Positions 24,157 through 33,030 are shown, counted from the first letter of the stretch. The stretch is 64,000 bases of DNA from Arenibacter sp. F20364 (GCF_023015905.1 NZ_JALKBD010000002.1:186001-250000), one strand, 5' to 3'. Notes: a model not told the origin generated them from the sequence alone. Translations and numbers: made by a program.

Positions 24157-26328
24157 ATGAAAACTATGTTCACAACGGTCGCTGTTCTTGCGACTGCATT
24201 TACGGCCTATGGCCAAGAGAAACCCAAAGATTCTTTGGAAGGAAAAGAAATTGCCTTGGATGAGGTATTGGTATCCGCTGTTAGGGTTACCAAGCAATCT
24301 CCGGTAACCTTTTCCAATTTGACCAAAGAACAGATCAAACCCAGAAATTTAGGACAGGATATTCCTATTCTAATGAATTTTTTACCAGGCGTGGTTACTA
24401 CTTCCGATGCCGGGGCAGGTGTAGGCTACACAGGTATACGGGTTCGTGGTAGTGATGGTACACGGGTAAATGTTACCATAAATGGGATTCCCTACAACGA
24501 TGCGGAGTCACATGGATCCTTTTGGGTAAACATGCCCGATTTTGCCTCTTCCACAGAAAGTTTGCAATTACAGCGTGGGGTAGGAACATCAACAAACGGA
24601 TCAGGAGCCTTTGGTGCCAGTTTAAATTTGTTGACCGATGCCGTTTCCGACGAGGCCTTTGGTCAGATTTCGTCTTCCATAGGCAGCTTTGGAACACTCC
24701 GGAACAATTTGAAGTTTAGCACCGGTCTTTTGAACGATCATGTTGAAATTGCGGGACGTTTGTCCAGAATAACCTCCGACGGTTATATTGATAGGGCTTC
24801 TTCCGAATTGGATTCCTACTTTTTGCAAGGGTCCTATGTTGATGACAATACTTTGGTAAAGGCATTGTTGTTCGGAGGACATGAAATTACATATCAGGCT
24901 TGGAATGGGATAGATGCAGAAACATTGGAGTCTGATAGAACATTTAATTCCGCGGGAATCTATACCGATGAAAATGGAAATACCCAGTTTTATGACCACG
25001 AAGAGGATAATTATAGGCAAAATCATTTTCAATTGCATTGGAATGAACAAATTGCAGATAATTGGAATACCAATCTGGCATTTCATTTTACCAAGGGAAG
25101 AGGTTTTTTTGAACAGTATAAGGAAAATGATGACTTTAGTACCTATGGAATTGAGCCTATAATGGTTGATGGGGAAGAAGTGGATAAGACCGATCTAATA
25201 AGAAGACGTTGGCTGGACAATGATTTTTACGGCACCACTTTTTCTGCCAATTATGACAAAGAGAGATTGAATTTAATTCTTGGGGGAGGTTGGAACAAAT
25301 ATGAAGGAAGCCATTTTGGGGAAATTATTTGGGCCCGTTTTTCCAACAATAAGGATTATGAAGACAGATATTATGATGACAGTTCCACCAAAACAGATCT
25401 AAATCTTTTTGCCAAGGCGAATTATAAATTTAGCAACCAATGGAGTGCTTACGGGGATTTACAGTATAGGACCATAGGCTATACGGCCAATGGCGAAGAT
25501 ACAGGAATCGTAGATGACACCTTTAATTTTTTCAACCCTAAGGTTGGGATTACCTACGATCTTAACATGAACAATAATTTTTACCTCTCTTATGCCAGGG
25601 CCAATCGTGAACCCAACCGAAATGATTACGAAAATGGTAGTCCCAAGCCTGAAAAGCTGAACGATTATGAGTTGGGATGGCGCTATATTTCCCCAAATGT
25701 GCAATTGAATACCAATGTATACTATATGGGATATAAGGATCAATTGGTGCTTACCGGCGAGTTAAACGATGTAGGAGGTCCTTTGCGTGCCAATGTTGGG
25801 GATAGTTACCGCTTAGGTTTGGAAGTGGATGCCACCATAGCTTTGGGGAATCAATTTAAAATACGTCCCAATATAGCATTGAGCAGAAACAGAAACAGGG
25901 ATTTTGTGTTTCAACGGGATGGTGAACTGGAAAAACTTGGTGAAACCCATATTTCCTTTTCGCCAGATATTATAGTAGGAAACGTTTTGAGCTATCAGCC
26001 TAAAGAAAATGTGCAACTTAGTTTGTTGACCAAATTTGTGGGAGAACAGTATATGGGTAATATAGATTCTGAAGGTTCTAAATTGGATTCGTATTCACAA
26101 ACCGATTTTAACGTTCAGTACGAAATCAATACCAATGGTTTTATTAGGAGCATAGTGCTATCTGGGTTGGTCAATAATATTTTTGACTCCTTGTATGTGT
26201 CCAACGGATATTTTTATACGTTTGATGACGATTATTCAGTGCCCGATACCATTACGACCTATGAAGGAGCCGGTTATTACCCACAGGCAGGGATTAATTT
26301 TCTCTTAGGGGCAACCTTTAGTTTTTAA
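24157..26328 (+). CDS. TonB-dependent receptor, predicted thiamin(-related) uptake
   Basis: 723 residues. The signal peptide ends at YGQE (about residue 20). A short region with ALDEVLVSAVRVTKQ leads into the plug domain (about 40-155: PILMNFLPGVVTTSD, GIRVRGSDGTRVNVTINGIP, LQRGVGTSTNGSGAFGAS). A 22-strand barrel ends in the aromatic terminus LLGATFSF. The TPP riboswitch in its leader makes thiamin or a precursor the expected ligand, as in the riboswitch-linked receptors of other Bacteroidetes. The usual inner-membrane PnuT partner is not adjacent; the only PnuC-type gene in the window, 8 kb upstream, carries an internal stop. Confidence 0.9.
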   Translation: MKTMFTTVAVLATAFTAYGQEKPKDSLEGKEIALDEVLVSAVRVTKQSPVTFSNLTKEQIKPRNLGQDIPILMNFLPGVVTTSDAGAGVGYTGIRVRGSDGTRVNVTINGIPYNDAESHGSFWVNMPDFASSTESLQLQRGVGTSTNGSGAFGASLNLLTDAVSDEAFGQISSSIGSFGTLRNNLKFSTGLLNDHVEIAGRLSRITSDGYIDRASSELDSYFLQGSYVDDNTLVKALLFGGHEITYQAWNGIDAETLESDRTFNSAGIYTDENGNTQFYDHEEDNYRQNHFQLHWNEQIADNWNTNLAFHFTKGRGFFEQYKENDDFSTYGIEPIMVDGEEVDKTDLIRRRWLDNDFYGTTFSANYDKERLNLILGGGWNKYEGSHFGEIIWARFSNNKDYEDRYYDDSSTKTDLNLFAKANYKFSNQWSAYGDLQYRTIGYTANGEDTGIVDDTFNFFNPKVGITYDLNMNNNFYLSYARANREPNRNDYENGSPKPEKLNDYELGWRYISPNVQLNTNVYYMGYKDQLVLTGELNDVGGPLRANVGDSYRLGLEVDATIALGNQFKIRPNIALSRNRNRDFVFQRDGELEKLGETHISFSPDIIVGNVLSYQPKENVQLSLLTKFVGEQYMGNIDSEGSKLDSYSQTDFNVQYEINTNGFIRSIVLSGLVNNIFDSLYVSNGYFYTFDDDYSVPDTITTYEGAGYYPQAGINFLLGATFSF

Positions 26329-26359
26329 GTACATACTCTACTCTTTTGTTCCAGAACTA

Positions 26360-26404
26360 AAAATACCCCTATGATGGTCCGTTAGGCCAACATAGGGGTA
26401 TTTT
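26360..26404. terminator. Bidirectional terminator between TonB receptor and oxidoreductase gene
   Basis: A perfect 14-bp stem, AAAATACCCCTATG (26360-26373) with CATAGGGGTATTTT (26391-26404), has a 17-nt loop. A's and T's on both flanks suit both convergent genes. Confidence 0.88.
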
Positions 26405-26456
26405 ACATTTTACTCCAAAGAATAGTATCTATTTCTAATATAGTAAGTTGTGTTTA

Positions 26457-27833
26457 TTAAACATTTTCCGGCACTATATACGGGTATCTGTACTTTCTGG
26501 TAAGCAAAAGATCAGCTTCTTCATTGTTTATAAATTTCTCGAACTCCCCATTAAATTTTAAGGTTTCCCCCACCCTCAGGGCAATATTTGCTATCAATGG
26601 CAGCACCGTGGACATATGTCCTGTCTCTATATCGCAGTTTAAATCATGATGATTTCCTGAGCGTACCCCGTCTATAAAATTGCCATAATGTCCCTTGCTA
26701 TCGGGGGCGGTCAAAAAGGAGGTGTCACCACCAACGGCAGCACTTCCGGCCATTTCAGAACCTGCAAAAGGTTCGGTCTCCTTGCCTTTGTATGCTTTCC
26801 AGGTAGAGCCGTTTACTTCCATCCACCCTTCCGTTCCGTAAAACATATTACCAATTTTCACTCCTAAATTGGCCTCATGATTGGTGTATCTGCCCCTAGT
26901 TTCAAATTCCAATATTTTTCCATCCCCATACTCAAATACCGAAGTTTGGGTGTTAGGTGTTTCCTGCGAACATTCCTGTGGTGTAAATCCAAAAATACCT
27001 CCCATGGACTGAACCTTTACCGGATGTATTTTTTTATTCAGGCCCCATCGGGCAATATCAAATTGGTGTGGTCCTTGGTTGCCTGTGTCACCATTGCCGG
27101 TATCCCAGTGCCAGTGCCAATTATAGTGTCCCTTTTTTTCATTATAAGGCCTATAGGTGGCGGGACCCAGCCAAAGATCGTAGTTCAAGGTTGATGGTGA
27201 TACACTATCTGGGGAAATTCCAAAGGAATCCCTGGGTTTAAAACATGTGCCTCGGGATAAGAATACTTCTCCAATGCCACCACGATGTAAGAAATCCATG
27301 GCCTGCATAATATTGCTTATAGATCTATTTTGGAATCCTACCTGGACTACCCGATTGTATTTTCGGGCGGCCTCTACCATTTTTCTTCCTTCCCATACAT
27401 TATGGGAACTAGGTTTTTCAACATATACATGTTTTCCGGCCTGACAGGCCCAGATAGTGGCCAGTGCATGCCAATGATTTGGAACTGCCACGACTACGGC
27501 GTCTATTTCCTTGTCCTCAAAAACACGGCGCATATCCTCCTCGGTACCTGGTTTGTTCCCTTTTTGGTTTTTGGTAGCCGTTTTTACATTGTCGCCCAAA
27601 ACGGCCGAATCCACATCGCACACGGTTTTAATCCTTACTCCATCATCGTACATCTCGGAAAAATTTTCCAGCAAATTACTTCCACGGCCTCTTACACCTA
27701 TCGATCCCAAGACCACACGGTCATTGGCACCTAGGATGTTCCCGTAAGATTTTGCGGAAAAGGCAGATGCGCCAACGACAACGCCAGTACTGGCAAGGGT
27801 AGTTTTTTTAATAAAGTCTCTTCTGTTGTCCAT
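26457..27833 (-). CDS. Gfo/Idh/MocA family oxidoreductase with Tat signal
   Basis: 458 residues. A twin-arginine leader (NRRDFIKKTTLASTG, residues 3-17) predicts folded export to the periplasm with bound NAD(P). The Rossmann domain starts at VVLGSIGVRGRGSNLL, the conserved EKP motif appears in VYVEKPSSHNV near residue 145, and a C-terminal beta-sheet substrate domain follows with WHWHWDTGNGDTGNQGPHQ rich in His/Asp. Exported members oxidise or epimerise sugars and glycosides, for example at C3. It leads a minus-strand set with a DUF6807 lipoprotein and a DUF1080 protein, consistent with a 3-keto-glycoside route. Confidence 0.9.
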   Translation of the reverse strand: MDNRRDFIKKTTLASTGVVVGASAFSAKSYGNILGANDRVVLGSIGVRGRGSNLLENFSEMYDDGVRIKTVCDVDSAVLGDNVKTATKNQKGNKPGTEEDMRRVFEDKEIDAVVVAVPNHWHALATIWACQAGKHVYVEKPSSHNVWEGRKMVEAARKYNRVVQVGFQNRSISNIMQAMDFLHRGGIGEVFLSRGTCFKPRDSFGISPDSVSPSTLNYDLWLGPATYRPYNEKKGHYNWHWHWDTGNGDTGNQGPHQFDIARWGLNKKIHPVKVQSMGGIFGFTPQECSQETPNTQTSVFEYGDGKILEFETRGRYTNHEANLGVKIGNMFYGTEGWMEVNGSTWKAYKGKETEPFAGSEMAGSAAVGGDTSFLTAPDSKGHYGNFIDGVRSGNHHDLNCDIETGHMSTVLPLIANIALRVGETLKFNGEFEKFINNEEADLLLTRKYRYPYIVPENV

Positions 27834-27889
27834 AATTGTATTTTATTAATAGTATAGATGATTATTTAATTGAAAAGCAGGACAGAAGT

Positions 27890-28984
27890 TTAATGCTCTG
27901 AAAAGTTGTTAAATTCCGAATCAAGCTCGGCCTTTTCCAAATTCTTGCTGGCAACTATAATTCGGTGCTTAAAGGTTACATCCTCACCTTGATTTAGGCT
28001 TAGATTTAAAGACTCCTTCCCTTCGCTAAAGACTTCCTGCCCTAGGGGATTGGCGGCAAAAAGGCCATAGCCGCGGGTGTGCCAATAGGTAGGATAGCCG
28101 GCATTGGAAGTGTGGTCCAAGATAGCCAAGGAGATTTTTTCATCTCCTATAGTTGATCTTAGATTTACCCAATTAGATCTTTTTCCCCAACAGTCGTTGC
28201 CTTCAATATTTTCGCTATTGATGTAATTTCCGTTTACACCTTCGTTGTTTAAGACTGGAACCCCGGTGGGTATTCCATTGGAATCGGTAAAAATATCGGG
28301 CTTGTCAGTGGGGTGCTCCAATTCGCGCGTTACCCTTATGCCCAGTACACCTTCCTTATTGTCCTTAAAAATTACTTTTTCGTTGGGAGCAGTAAGATTG
28401 GTAATGCGATCTATTGAATATTCATCATGATTCCCCCTAAATATAAAAGTGGTATTTTCTTTTAGCAACACCTTTCCCATGTTGGATACCCAATCCATGG
28501 CCACTTGTAGACTTGCTTCCTCATTGCCGTCTTTCATGCCCAGTATTTCCTTGTGAAGAATAGTACCGTAACTTCCTCTCTTGTCTACTTTAATGGAATC
28601 TGAATTGTTCCAAAAATCCAATCCGTTAACATCACCGTAATTAAACCAAACTCCAACGTGATGAGGATGGTCCACCCTTTCTCCCACCGACGGTTCCAGG
28701 GGATACTTTCTGGTAATCTTGGTCCCCTTAGGGGTGATTAAAGGATATAGTACTGGTTTTTTAATGTTGGTAGGATATATATAGGAGGTAAATAGATTGC
28801 CATCAATAAAAACATCTACTTTTCTTTCTTGGTCGTTTCTGACCAGTTTTATTCTTTTTTCTGCCTCGGGTTGATTGTTGCTTTCTGCCATTTTATTAGA
28901 CTTGGCCTGCTTGCAGGATACCATAAATAAAAGGGTTAAAACACTGCATAAACCCAATTTAAGCAGTAATGAAGGTGTATTCAT
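27890..28984 (-). CDS. DUF6807/PmoA-like lipoprotein
   Basis: 364 residues with a lipobox ending LLFMVSC (Cys24). The domain has the features of the family often named PmoA in automated annotation: DHPHHVGVWFNYGDVNGLDFW (split: DHPHHVGVWFNYG then DVNGLDFW), ISLAILDHTSNAGYPTYWH and GYGLFAANPLGQEVFS. The name comes from a mislabelled family and does not imply methane oxidation; particulate methane monooxygenase is an unrelated membrane protein. In Bacteroidetes it is found beside Gfo/Idh/MocA and DUF1080 genes, as here, suggesting a sugar- or glycoside-processing role at the outer or periplasmic membrane face. Confidence 0.82.
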   Translation of the reverse strand: MNTPSLLLKLGLCSVLTLLFMVSCKQAKSNKMAESNNQPEAEKRIKLVRNDQERKVDVFIDGNLFTSYIYPTNIKKPVLYPLITPKGTKITRKYPLEPSVGERVDHPHHVGVWFNYGDVNGLDFWNNSDSIKVDKRGSYGTILHKEILGMKDGNEEASLQVAMDWVSNMGKVLLKENTTFIFRGNHDEYSIDRITNLTAPNEKVIFKDNKEGVLGIRVTRELEHPTDKPDIFTDSNGIPTGVPVLNNEGVNGNYINSENIEGNDCWGKRSNWVNLRSTIGDEKISLAILDHTSNAGYPTYWHTRGYGLFAANPLGQEVFSEGKESLNLSLNQGEDVTFKHRIIVASKNLEKAELDSEFNNFSEH

Positions 28985-29039
28985 TTTTTGTTGATCGATA
29001 TTTAATTAGATTAATTTGTTTCATGGGATGATAGTTCCA

Positions 29040-29636
29040 CTACATTTTCCCAATTTTGATATTTCGGAAGCTGGCAGTCATTTCTGTGTTTGGATGTAGT
29101 TGCAATCCTATGGGCCCTGTTTTAACATAATCGTCAGAGGTATAGCTCATTACGTGTTTGTTGTTGAGCCAAACTTCATAATAACCGGCAATGGCTATCA
29201 CTTTTATAGTATTCCAGTCGTTGGGCTTTAGAATTTCCTTGACATTTTGTGCCTCTACCGGATATTTTTTTCCCACGATATAAGGCGAGCCTGTCATGTC
29301 TCTTTTTAAGGAACCCGACATTCCCATTTGAATTTGTTGAGACTCGTTCCTGATGAAGATACCCGTGTCTACCGTGCCCTCATCATATCTAAAGTCGGTT
29401 TCTATTACAAAATCGGTATATTCTTTTTCCGTCCATAATATGGAGCCCTTCTTTTCAGGACCACTTTTGGCCTGTAATATTCCGTTGTCCACGGACCACC
29501 AAATATTGTTTTCAGGAACAATCCACCCCTTCAAATTTTTTCCGTTGAAAGCACTTTTAAGTACTGGGTCTTGTGCAAATAAGTTAAATGCAATAAAATG
29601 TACTATCAGAAATGTAAAAAGAATTTTTGCTTTCAT
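29040..29636 (-). CDS. Secreted DUF1080 protein (3-keto-disaccharide hydrolase-like)
   Basis: 198 residues. The signal peptide ends at LFAQDP. A single DUF1080 domain has SAFNGKNLKGWIVPENNIWW, DTGIFIRNESQQIQM and WNTIKVIAIAGYYEVWLNNK. It is shorter than the two-domain relative at 2.6 kb because it lacks the N-terminal module. It is the likely hydrolase of the adjacent oxidoreductase set, cleaving oxidised (3-keto) glycosides. Three genes on the same strand with 50-60 bp gaps probably form one operon starting here. Confidence 0.83.
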   Translation of the reverse strand: MKAKILFTFLIVHFIAFNLFAQDPVLKSAFNGKNLKGWIVPENNIWWSVDNGILQAKSGPEKKGSILWTEKEYTDFVIETDFRYDEGTVDTGIFIRNESQQIQMGMSGSLKRDMTGSPYIVGKKYPVEAQNVKEILKPNDWNTIKVIAIAGYYEVWLNNKHVMSYTSDDYVKTGPIGLQLHPNTEMTASFRNIKIGKM

Positions 29637-29844
29637 TTATTTAAGGTTTTAAGGGTGATACTACAAATTGGAATGTGATCAATGATTATCAAAATCAATG
29701 TTTAAAATATTGAGCAGTACATCAAATTATTGTTAATATCGCGCAGTTATATTATAAAATTATTTAAAAACAATGTGATTTTCCAATTTTATCTACTAAA
29801 ATTTAAGGAAAACCCAAGGATAGGTAAAATACCATTAAGTAGGG

Positions 29845-30027
29845 TTAAGAATTGTGGGGTCGGGTATGGCAGGTCAGGAAATAATGCCCTTTGATGTCTT
29901 GCATTCCAGATATTGAAGCTATTGCTCTTAAAGCTTCTTTTGGAAGATTGTTATTTGGGATTTCTTTTATATGATCGATGAATTCTCGACATATTTGTGG
30001 AAAATCGCCGATTTTCGTCCCTTTTAT
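29845..30027 (-). pseudogene. 60-codon start-less open frame, probable gene remnant
   Basis: Between the DUF1080 gene and the next oxidoreductase (29637-30089, otherwise AT-rich), the minus strand has a 60-codon frame closed upstream by TGA and lacking any early start. Its translation looks protein-like (FPQICREFIDHIKEIP, NNNLPKEALRAIASISG, MQDIKGHYFLTC) and is richer in GC than the flanks. No family was recognised. It is most simply the 3' end of a decayed gene; a short gene with a non-standard start is less likely. Confidence 0.4.
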
Positions 30028-30089
30028 TCATATTTTAACCGTATTTTTTGTGACTCAAGTAGATAGCTATAAACTATAAATTTTAGATA

Positions 30090-31079
30090 ATGAACAATAT
30101 TAAATATAAGAAACCACTGCGATGGGGAATAATTGGTTGTGGAGCGGTTACTGAGGTAAAAAGTGGACCACCATATCAACAGACCCAAGATTTTCAATTG
30201 ATAGCCGTTATGCGTAGGGATGATAAAAAGGCCGAGGACTATGCCAAAAGGCATGGTGTTCCAAAGTTTTACTCCAAAGCAGAGGACTTGATCGGGGATC
30301 CAGAGGTAGATGCAGTGTACATTGCTACGCCCCCGGACACCCATAAACATTATGCCCTAATAGTGGCTAAGGCCGGCAAGCCTTGTTGTGTAGAGAAACC
30401 TATGGCGCCGAGTTATGCGGACAGTCTGGAGATATACAATGTTTTTAAGGAAAATAAGTTGCCACTTTTTGTGGCGTATTATAGGCGCTCCTTGCCAAGG
30501 TTTTTAAAAATTAAGGAATGGTTGGATAATGGTGAGATTGGGGAAGTAAGACATATTCGATGGCATCTCTCCAAACCCCCAAGTGCAGAAGATCTTGAAA
30601 AAACTTATAATTGGAGGACCGATGGTGAAGTTGCTCCAGGGGGTTATTTTGATGATTTGGCCAGTCATGGGTTGGACCTTTTTTCGTTTTACCTTGGAGA
30701 TGTAGAACATGTTTTTGGGATAAGTACAAACCAGCAAAAATTATATAGCGCAAAAGATGCGATTGCAGCTTGCTGGATCTATAAAAATGGGGTTACCGGA
30801 GAGGGTAGTTGGAATTTTGGCACCGCGGGCCGGGAAGATAAAGTGGAGATCATTGGCAGTAAGGGCAAAATAATATTTTCCGTGTTTAATGAAGAGGATA
30901 TTACCCTGGTCAATGACAATGGAACAACAAACCTCTTTATTGATCACCCAAAGCACGTACAACAGTTCCATGTGGAAAATATACGGGAGCATTTGCTGGA
31001 AAACAGTGAGCATCCTTCAACTGGAAAATCAGGATTGCATACCAGCTGGATAATGGACAAAATCCTAGGTCAGATCTAA
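30090..31079 (+). CDS. Gfo/Idh/MocA family oxidoreductase, cytoplasmic
   Basis: 329 residues without a signal peptide. The Rossmann motif is WGIIGCGAVTEVKSGP (residues 12-27); VDAVYIATPPDTHKHYA and the catalytic CCVEKPMAPSYAD (EKP near 97) follow, with the C-terminal beta domain containing YFDDLASHGLDLFSFYLG. It differs from the Tat-exported paralog at 26.5 kb in length and location. It may act on sugars taken up after periplasmic processing. It is transcribed away from the DUF1080 set. Confidence 0.9.
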   Translation: MNNIKYKKPLRWGIIGCGAVTEVKSGPPYQQTQDFQLIAVMRRDDKKAEDYAKRHGVPKFYSKAEDLIGDPEVDAVYIATPPDTHKHYALIVAKAGKPCCVEKPMAPSYADSLEIYNVFKENKLPLFVAYYRRSLPRFLKIKEWLDNGEIGEVRHIRWHLSKPPSAEDLEKTYNWRTDGEVAPGGYFDDLASHGLDLFSFYLGDVEHVFGISTNQQKLYSAKDAIAACWIYKNGVTGEGSWNFGTAGREDKVEIIGSKGKIIFSVFNEEDITLVNDNGTTNLFIDHPKHVQQFHVENIREHLLENSEHPSTGKSGLHTSWIMDKILGQI

Positions 31080-31085
31080 GGGATA

Positions 31086-31523
31086 TTAATTGGAGATAAT
31101 CACGGAATTGCCACTATAGGTGGCGCGGTAAAAAAGTAGGTCGTGATAGGTCTTGCCGTCTTCAGGCCTATTCATCATTTGTCCGGTAAATAAGTTGTAT
31201 TCATAGCCTTCACAGGAACAAGTAACCAATTGCCCATCTAGGGTCATTGTGGAGCAAGCATTCGGGGCATGATTGGGGCAGCTGGCTTCCCAGGCCATAT
31301 ATGAATTGAATCCGGTATTGATAACGAATGCACCTCGGGTGCCTACTGCGGCGTTTCCCACATATACGGCGCTACCCGTATTGGTCAAAGCACTGTAAAG
31401 CGGTAAGTTCAAGTTAAGATCAAACCTAAAGCTAACTTCCTGTAAGTAAGGGTTTCTATTGGTTGAGTTGTTGTCGCAGGACAATAAAAAAAAGAAAAGT
31501 AATATTCCCAATACGCGTTTCAT
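31086..31523 (-). CDS. Rieske-like lipoprotein with altered cluster ligands
   Basis: 145 residues, lipobox LLSC (Cys16). The C-terminal half has a Rieske-type layout: box 1 CPNHAPNAC (C82, H85, C90) and box 2 CSCEGYEYNLFTG (C102, C104, E105). In true Rieske proteins box 2 reads C-x-C-H, so the second histidine ligand is replaced here by Glu, and box 1 has C-x-x-H instead of C-x-H. The extra cysteines of the family's disulfide are kept. It may therefore bind no [2Fe-2S] cluster or a modified site. The gene is divergent from greA. Confidence 0.68.
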   Translation of the reverse strand: MKRVLGILLFFFLLSCDNNSTNRNPYLQEVSFRFDLNLNLPLYSALTNTGSAVYVGNAAVGTRGAFVINTGFNSYMAWEASCPNHAPNACSTMTLDGQLVTCSCEGYEYNLFTGQMMNRPEDGKTYHDLLFYRATYSGNSVIISN

Positions 31524-31546
31524 ACCGCTATGCCTATTTATTTAAC

Positions 31547-31580
31547 TTGAACAAAATTGAACAAAATTTATGTATATTTG
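31547..31580 (+). promoter_or_regulatory. Candidate greA promoter
   Basis: TATATTTG at 31573-31580 is an exact -7 match. TTG at 31547-31549 gives a long but acceptable 23-nt spacer. A start near 31587 leaves a leader of about 48 nt before the ATG at 31635. Confidence 0.55.
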
Positions 31581-31634
31581 TCTTAAATCCTCTTTAAAAA
31601 AAGGGGATTTTCCTATTTATTTAACGCAGAACTT

Positions 31635-32108
31635 ATGAGTAAGGTGTCTTATTATACAGCAGAAGGCCTAAAAAAATTGAGAGAGGAACTTAATTATCTA
31701 AAGGACGTTGAGCGCCCAAAAGCTTCACAGGCAATTGGCGAGGCAAGGGATAAAGGAGATTTGTCGGAAAATGCAGAGTATGATGCCGCAAAGGAGGCAC
31801 AAGGTTTGTTGGAGATGAAAATTTCCAAGATGGAAGAGACTTTGGCCAATGCCAGATTGATAGATGAATCACAATTGGACACTTCCAAAGTGTTGGTACT
31901 GTCTACCGTTAAATTGAAGAACATGAACAACGGTATGGAAATGAAATATACCCTTGTAGCAGAAAGCGAAGCTGATCTTAAGACGGCAAAAATTTCTGTG
32001 AGTTCGCCGATCGGGAAAGGGCTATTGGGTAAAAAAGTGGGAGAAACTGCTGAAATCACAGTTCCCAACGGAACCTTGAAATTTGAAATTTTGGAAATTT
32101 CAAGATAG
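31635..32108 (+). CDS. greA: Transcription elongation factor GreA
   Basis: 157 residues, standard length. The N-terminal coiled coil contains LKKLREELNYLKDVERP and the acidic tip DLSENAEYDAAKEAQ (residues 40-54), which reaches the polymerase active site to stimulate transcript cleavage. The C-terminal FKBP-like domain ends with ISVSSPIGKGLLGKKVGE and VPNGTLKFEILEI. It is followed by a strong terminator, so it is transcribed alone. Confidence 0.96.
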   Translation: MSKVSYYTAEGLKKLREELNYLKDVERPKASQAIGEARDKGDLSENAEYDAAKEAQGLLEMKISKMEETLANARLIDESQLDTSKVLVLSTVKLKNMNNGMEMKYTLVAESEADLKTAKISVSSPIGKGLLGKKVGETAEITVPNGTLKFEILEISR

Positions 32109-32130
32109 ATCATTTCACAGAATAAGTTGG

Positions 32131-32168
32131 GGCCTCAATTGACTTGTTCAATTGAGGCCTTTATTTTT
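32131..32168 (+). terminator. Intrinsic terminator of greA
   Basis: GGCCTCAATTGA (32131-32142) pairs with TCAATTGAGGCC (32148-32159), loop 5 nt, followed by TTTATTTTT. Confidence 0.9.
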
Positions 32169-32290
32169 AAGGAGCTCTTAATTGATTTTAGTGGTATTTG
32201 TTAAGGCTGTTTAAACCATACTAAGTATATGTTTAGGGCTTGGTTTTAAAATATTTGTACTATCTTTTAAATTGATTTAAGTTTGGTTAT

Positions 32291-32683
32291 ATGTCATCAA
32301 TATTTACGAAAATTATAAACGGTGAAATCCCGTCCTATAAAATTGCCGAGGACGATAATTATTATGCCTTTTTGGACATTAATCCCAACGCTTTGGGGCA
32401 CACTTTATGCGTCCCAAAGAAGGAGGTGGACAAGCTTTTGGATCTGGACGAGGAAACCTACCTGGGGCTTATGGCCTTTTCAAGGAAAATAGGCTTGGCC
32501 ATCGAAGCTAGCGTGCCTTGCAATAGGGTGGGCCTAACCGTAATAGGCTTGGAAGTTCCCCATGTACACGTACATTTAATTCCTTTGAACGGAATGCGGG
32601 ATGCTACTTTTCAGCATAAGGCATCTCTTGCCCCCAAAGATTTTACGGATATAGCAGAAAAGATTAAGGCCAATATTAAATAA
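32291..32683 (+). CDS. HIT family nucleotide-binding protein
   Basis: 130 residues, Hint-like. It starts IFTKIINGEIPSYKIAED, and the histidine-triad motif is HVHVHLIPLN near residue 96. Family members hydrolyse nucleoside phosphoramidates such as AMP-lysine. There is a greA-HIT neighbourhood in many Bacteroidetes. It overlaps the convergent zinc-ribbon gene by 8 bp at the 3' end. Confidence 0.92.
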   Translation: MSSIFTKIINGEIPSYKIAEDDNYYAFLDINPNALGHTLCVPKKEVDKLLDLDEETYLGLMAFSRKIGLAIEASVPCNRVGLTVIGLEVPHVHVHLIPLNGMRDATFQHKASLAPKDFTDIAEKIKANIK

Positions 32684-33029
32684 TTCCCTCCAAGGAAATA
32701 TAAACGCCAGCAGCTACCACTATAATAAGAAGAAGGGTTAAAACATAAAATAGTGTGGTAAAACGTATGGAGGCGCGGTCAGGGACAATCATTTTCTGGT
32801 AATAGTCATATACCCGGTCTATGTCCTCCGTCCAAGTTACGGGATAAATCATGGAATTGCATTTATTGCATTTAATTTCATGGGTAATATCCTTAGTGGT
32901 CCGGTCAAATAGGCGCCCATAAGTATGTCTTTGATAAAAGGTCAACTTTAATTCCTGATTAAAACATTCCGGACAATTGTTCGTTAAATCCGCTTCCTTA
33001 ATTATAACCAATTTCTCCTTTGCCATCAC
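32676..33029 (-). CDS. Zinc-ribbon membrane protein of unknown function
   Basis: 117 residues. A four-cysteine zinc ribbon is seen as CPEC (about 19-22) and CNKC (about 54-57), and one membrane helix at about 92-112 (FYVLTLLLIIVVAAGVYI). The ribbon would be cytoplasmic and the tail short. The start may be the second Met. It follows the histidine kinase gene with a one-base gap, so the two are cotranscribed. The protein might help sensing or anchor an output, but nothing in the sequence says which. Confidence 0.72.
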   Translation of the reverse strand: MMAKEKLVIIKEADLTNNCPECFNQELKLTFYQRHTYGRLFDRTTKDITHEIKCNKCNSMIYPVTWTEDIDRVYDYYQKMIVPDRASIRFTTLFYVLTLLLIIVVAAGVYISLEGII

Positions 33030-33030
33030 C

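Noticed and set aside
27890-28984. Reading the DUF6807 gene as methane monooxygenase PmoA
   Set aside because: It is a soluble lipoprotein with no PmoA-type membrane helices or copper ligands, and no pmoB/pmoC is present.
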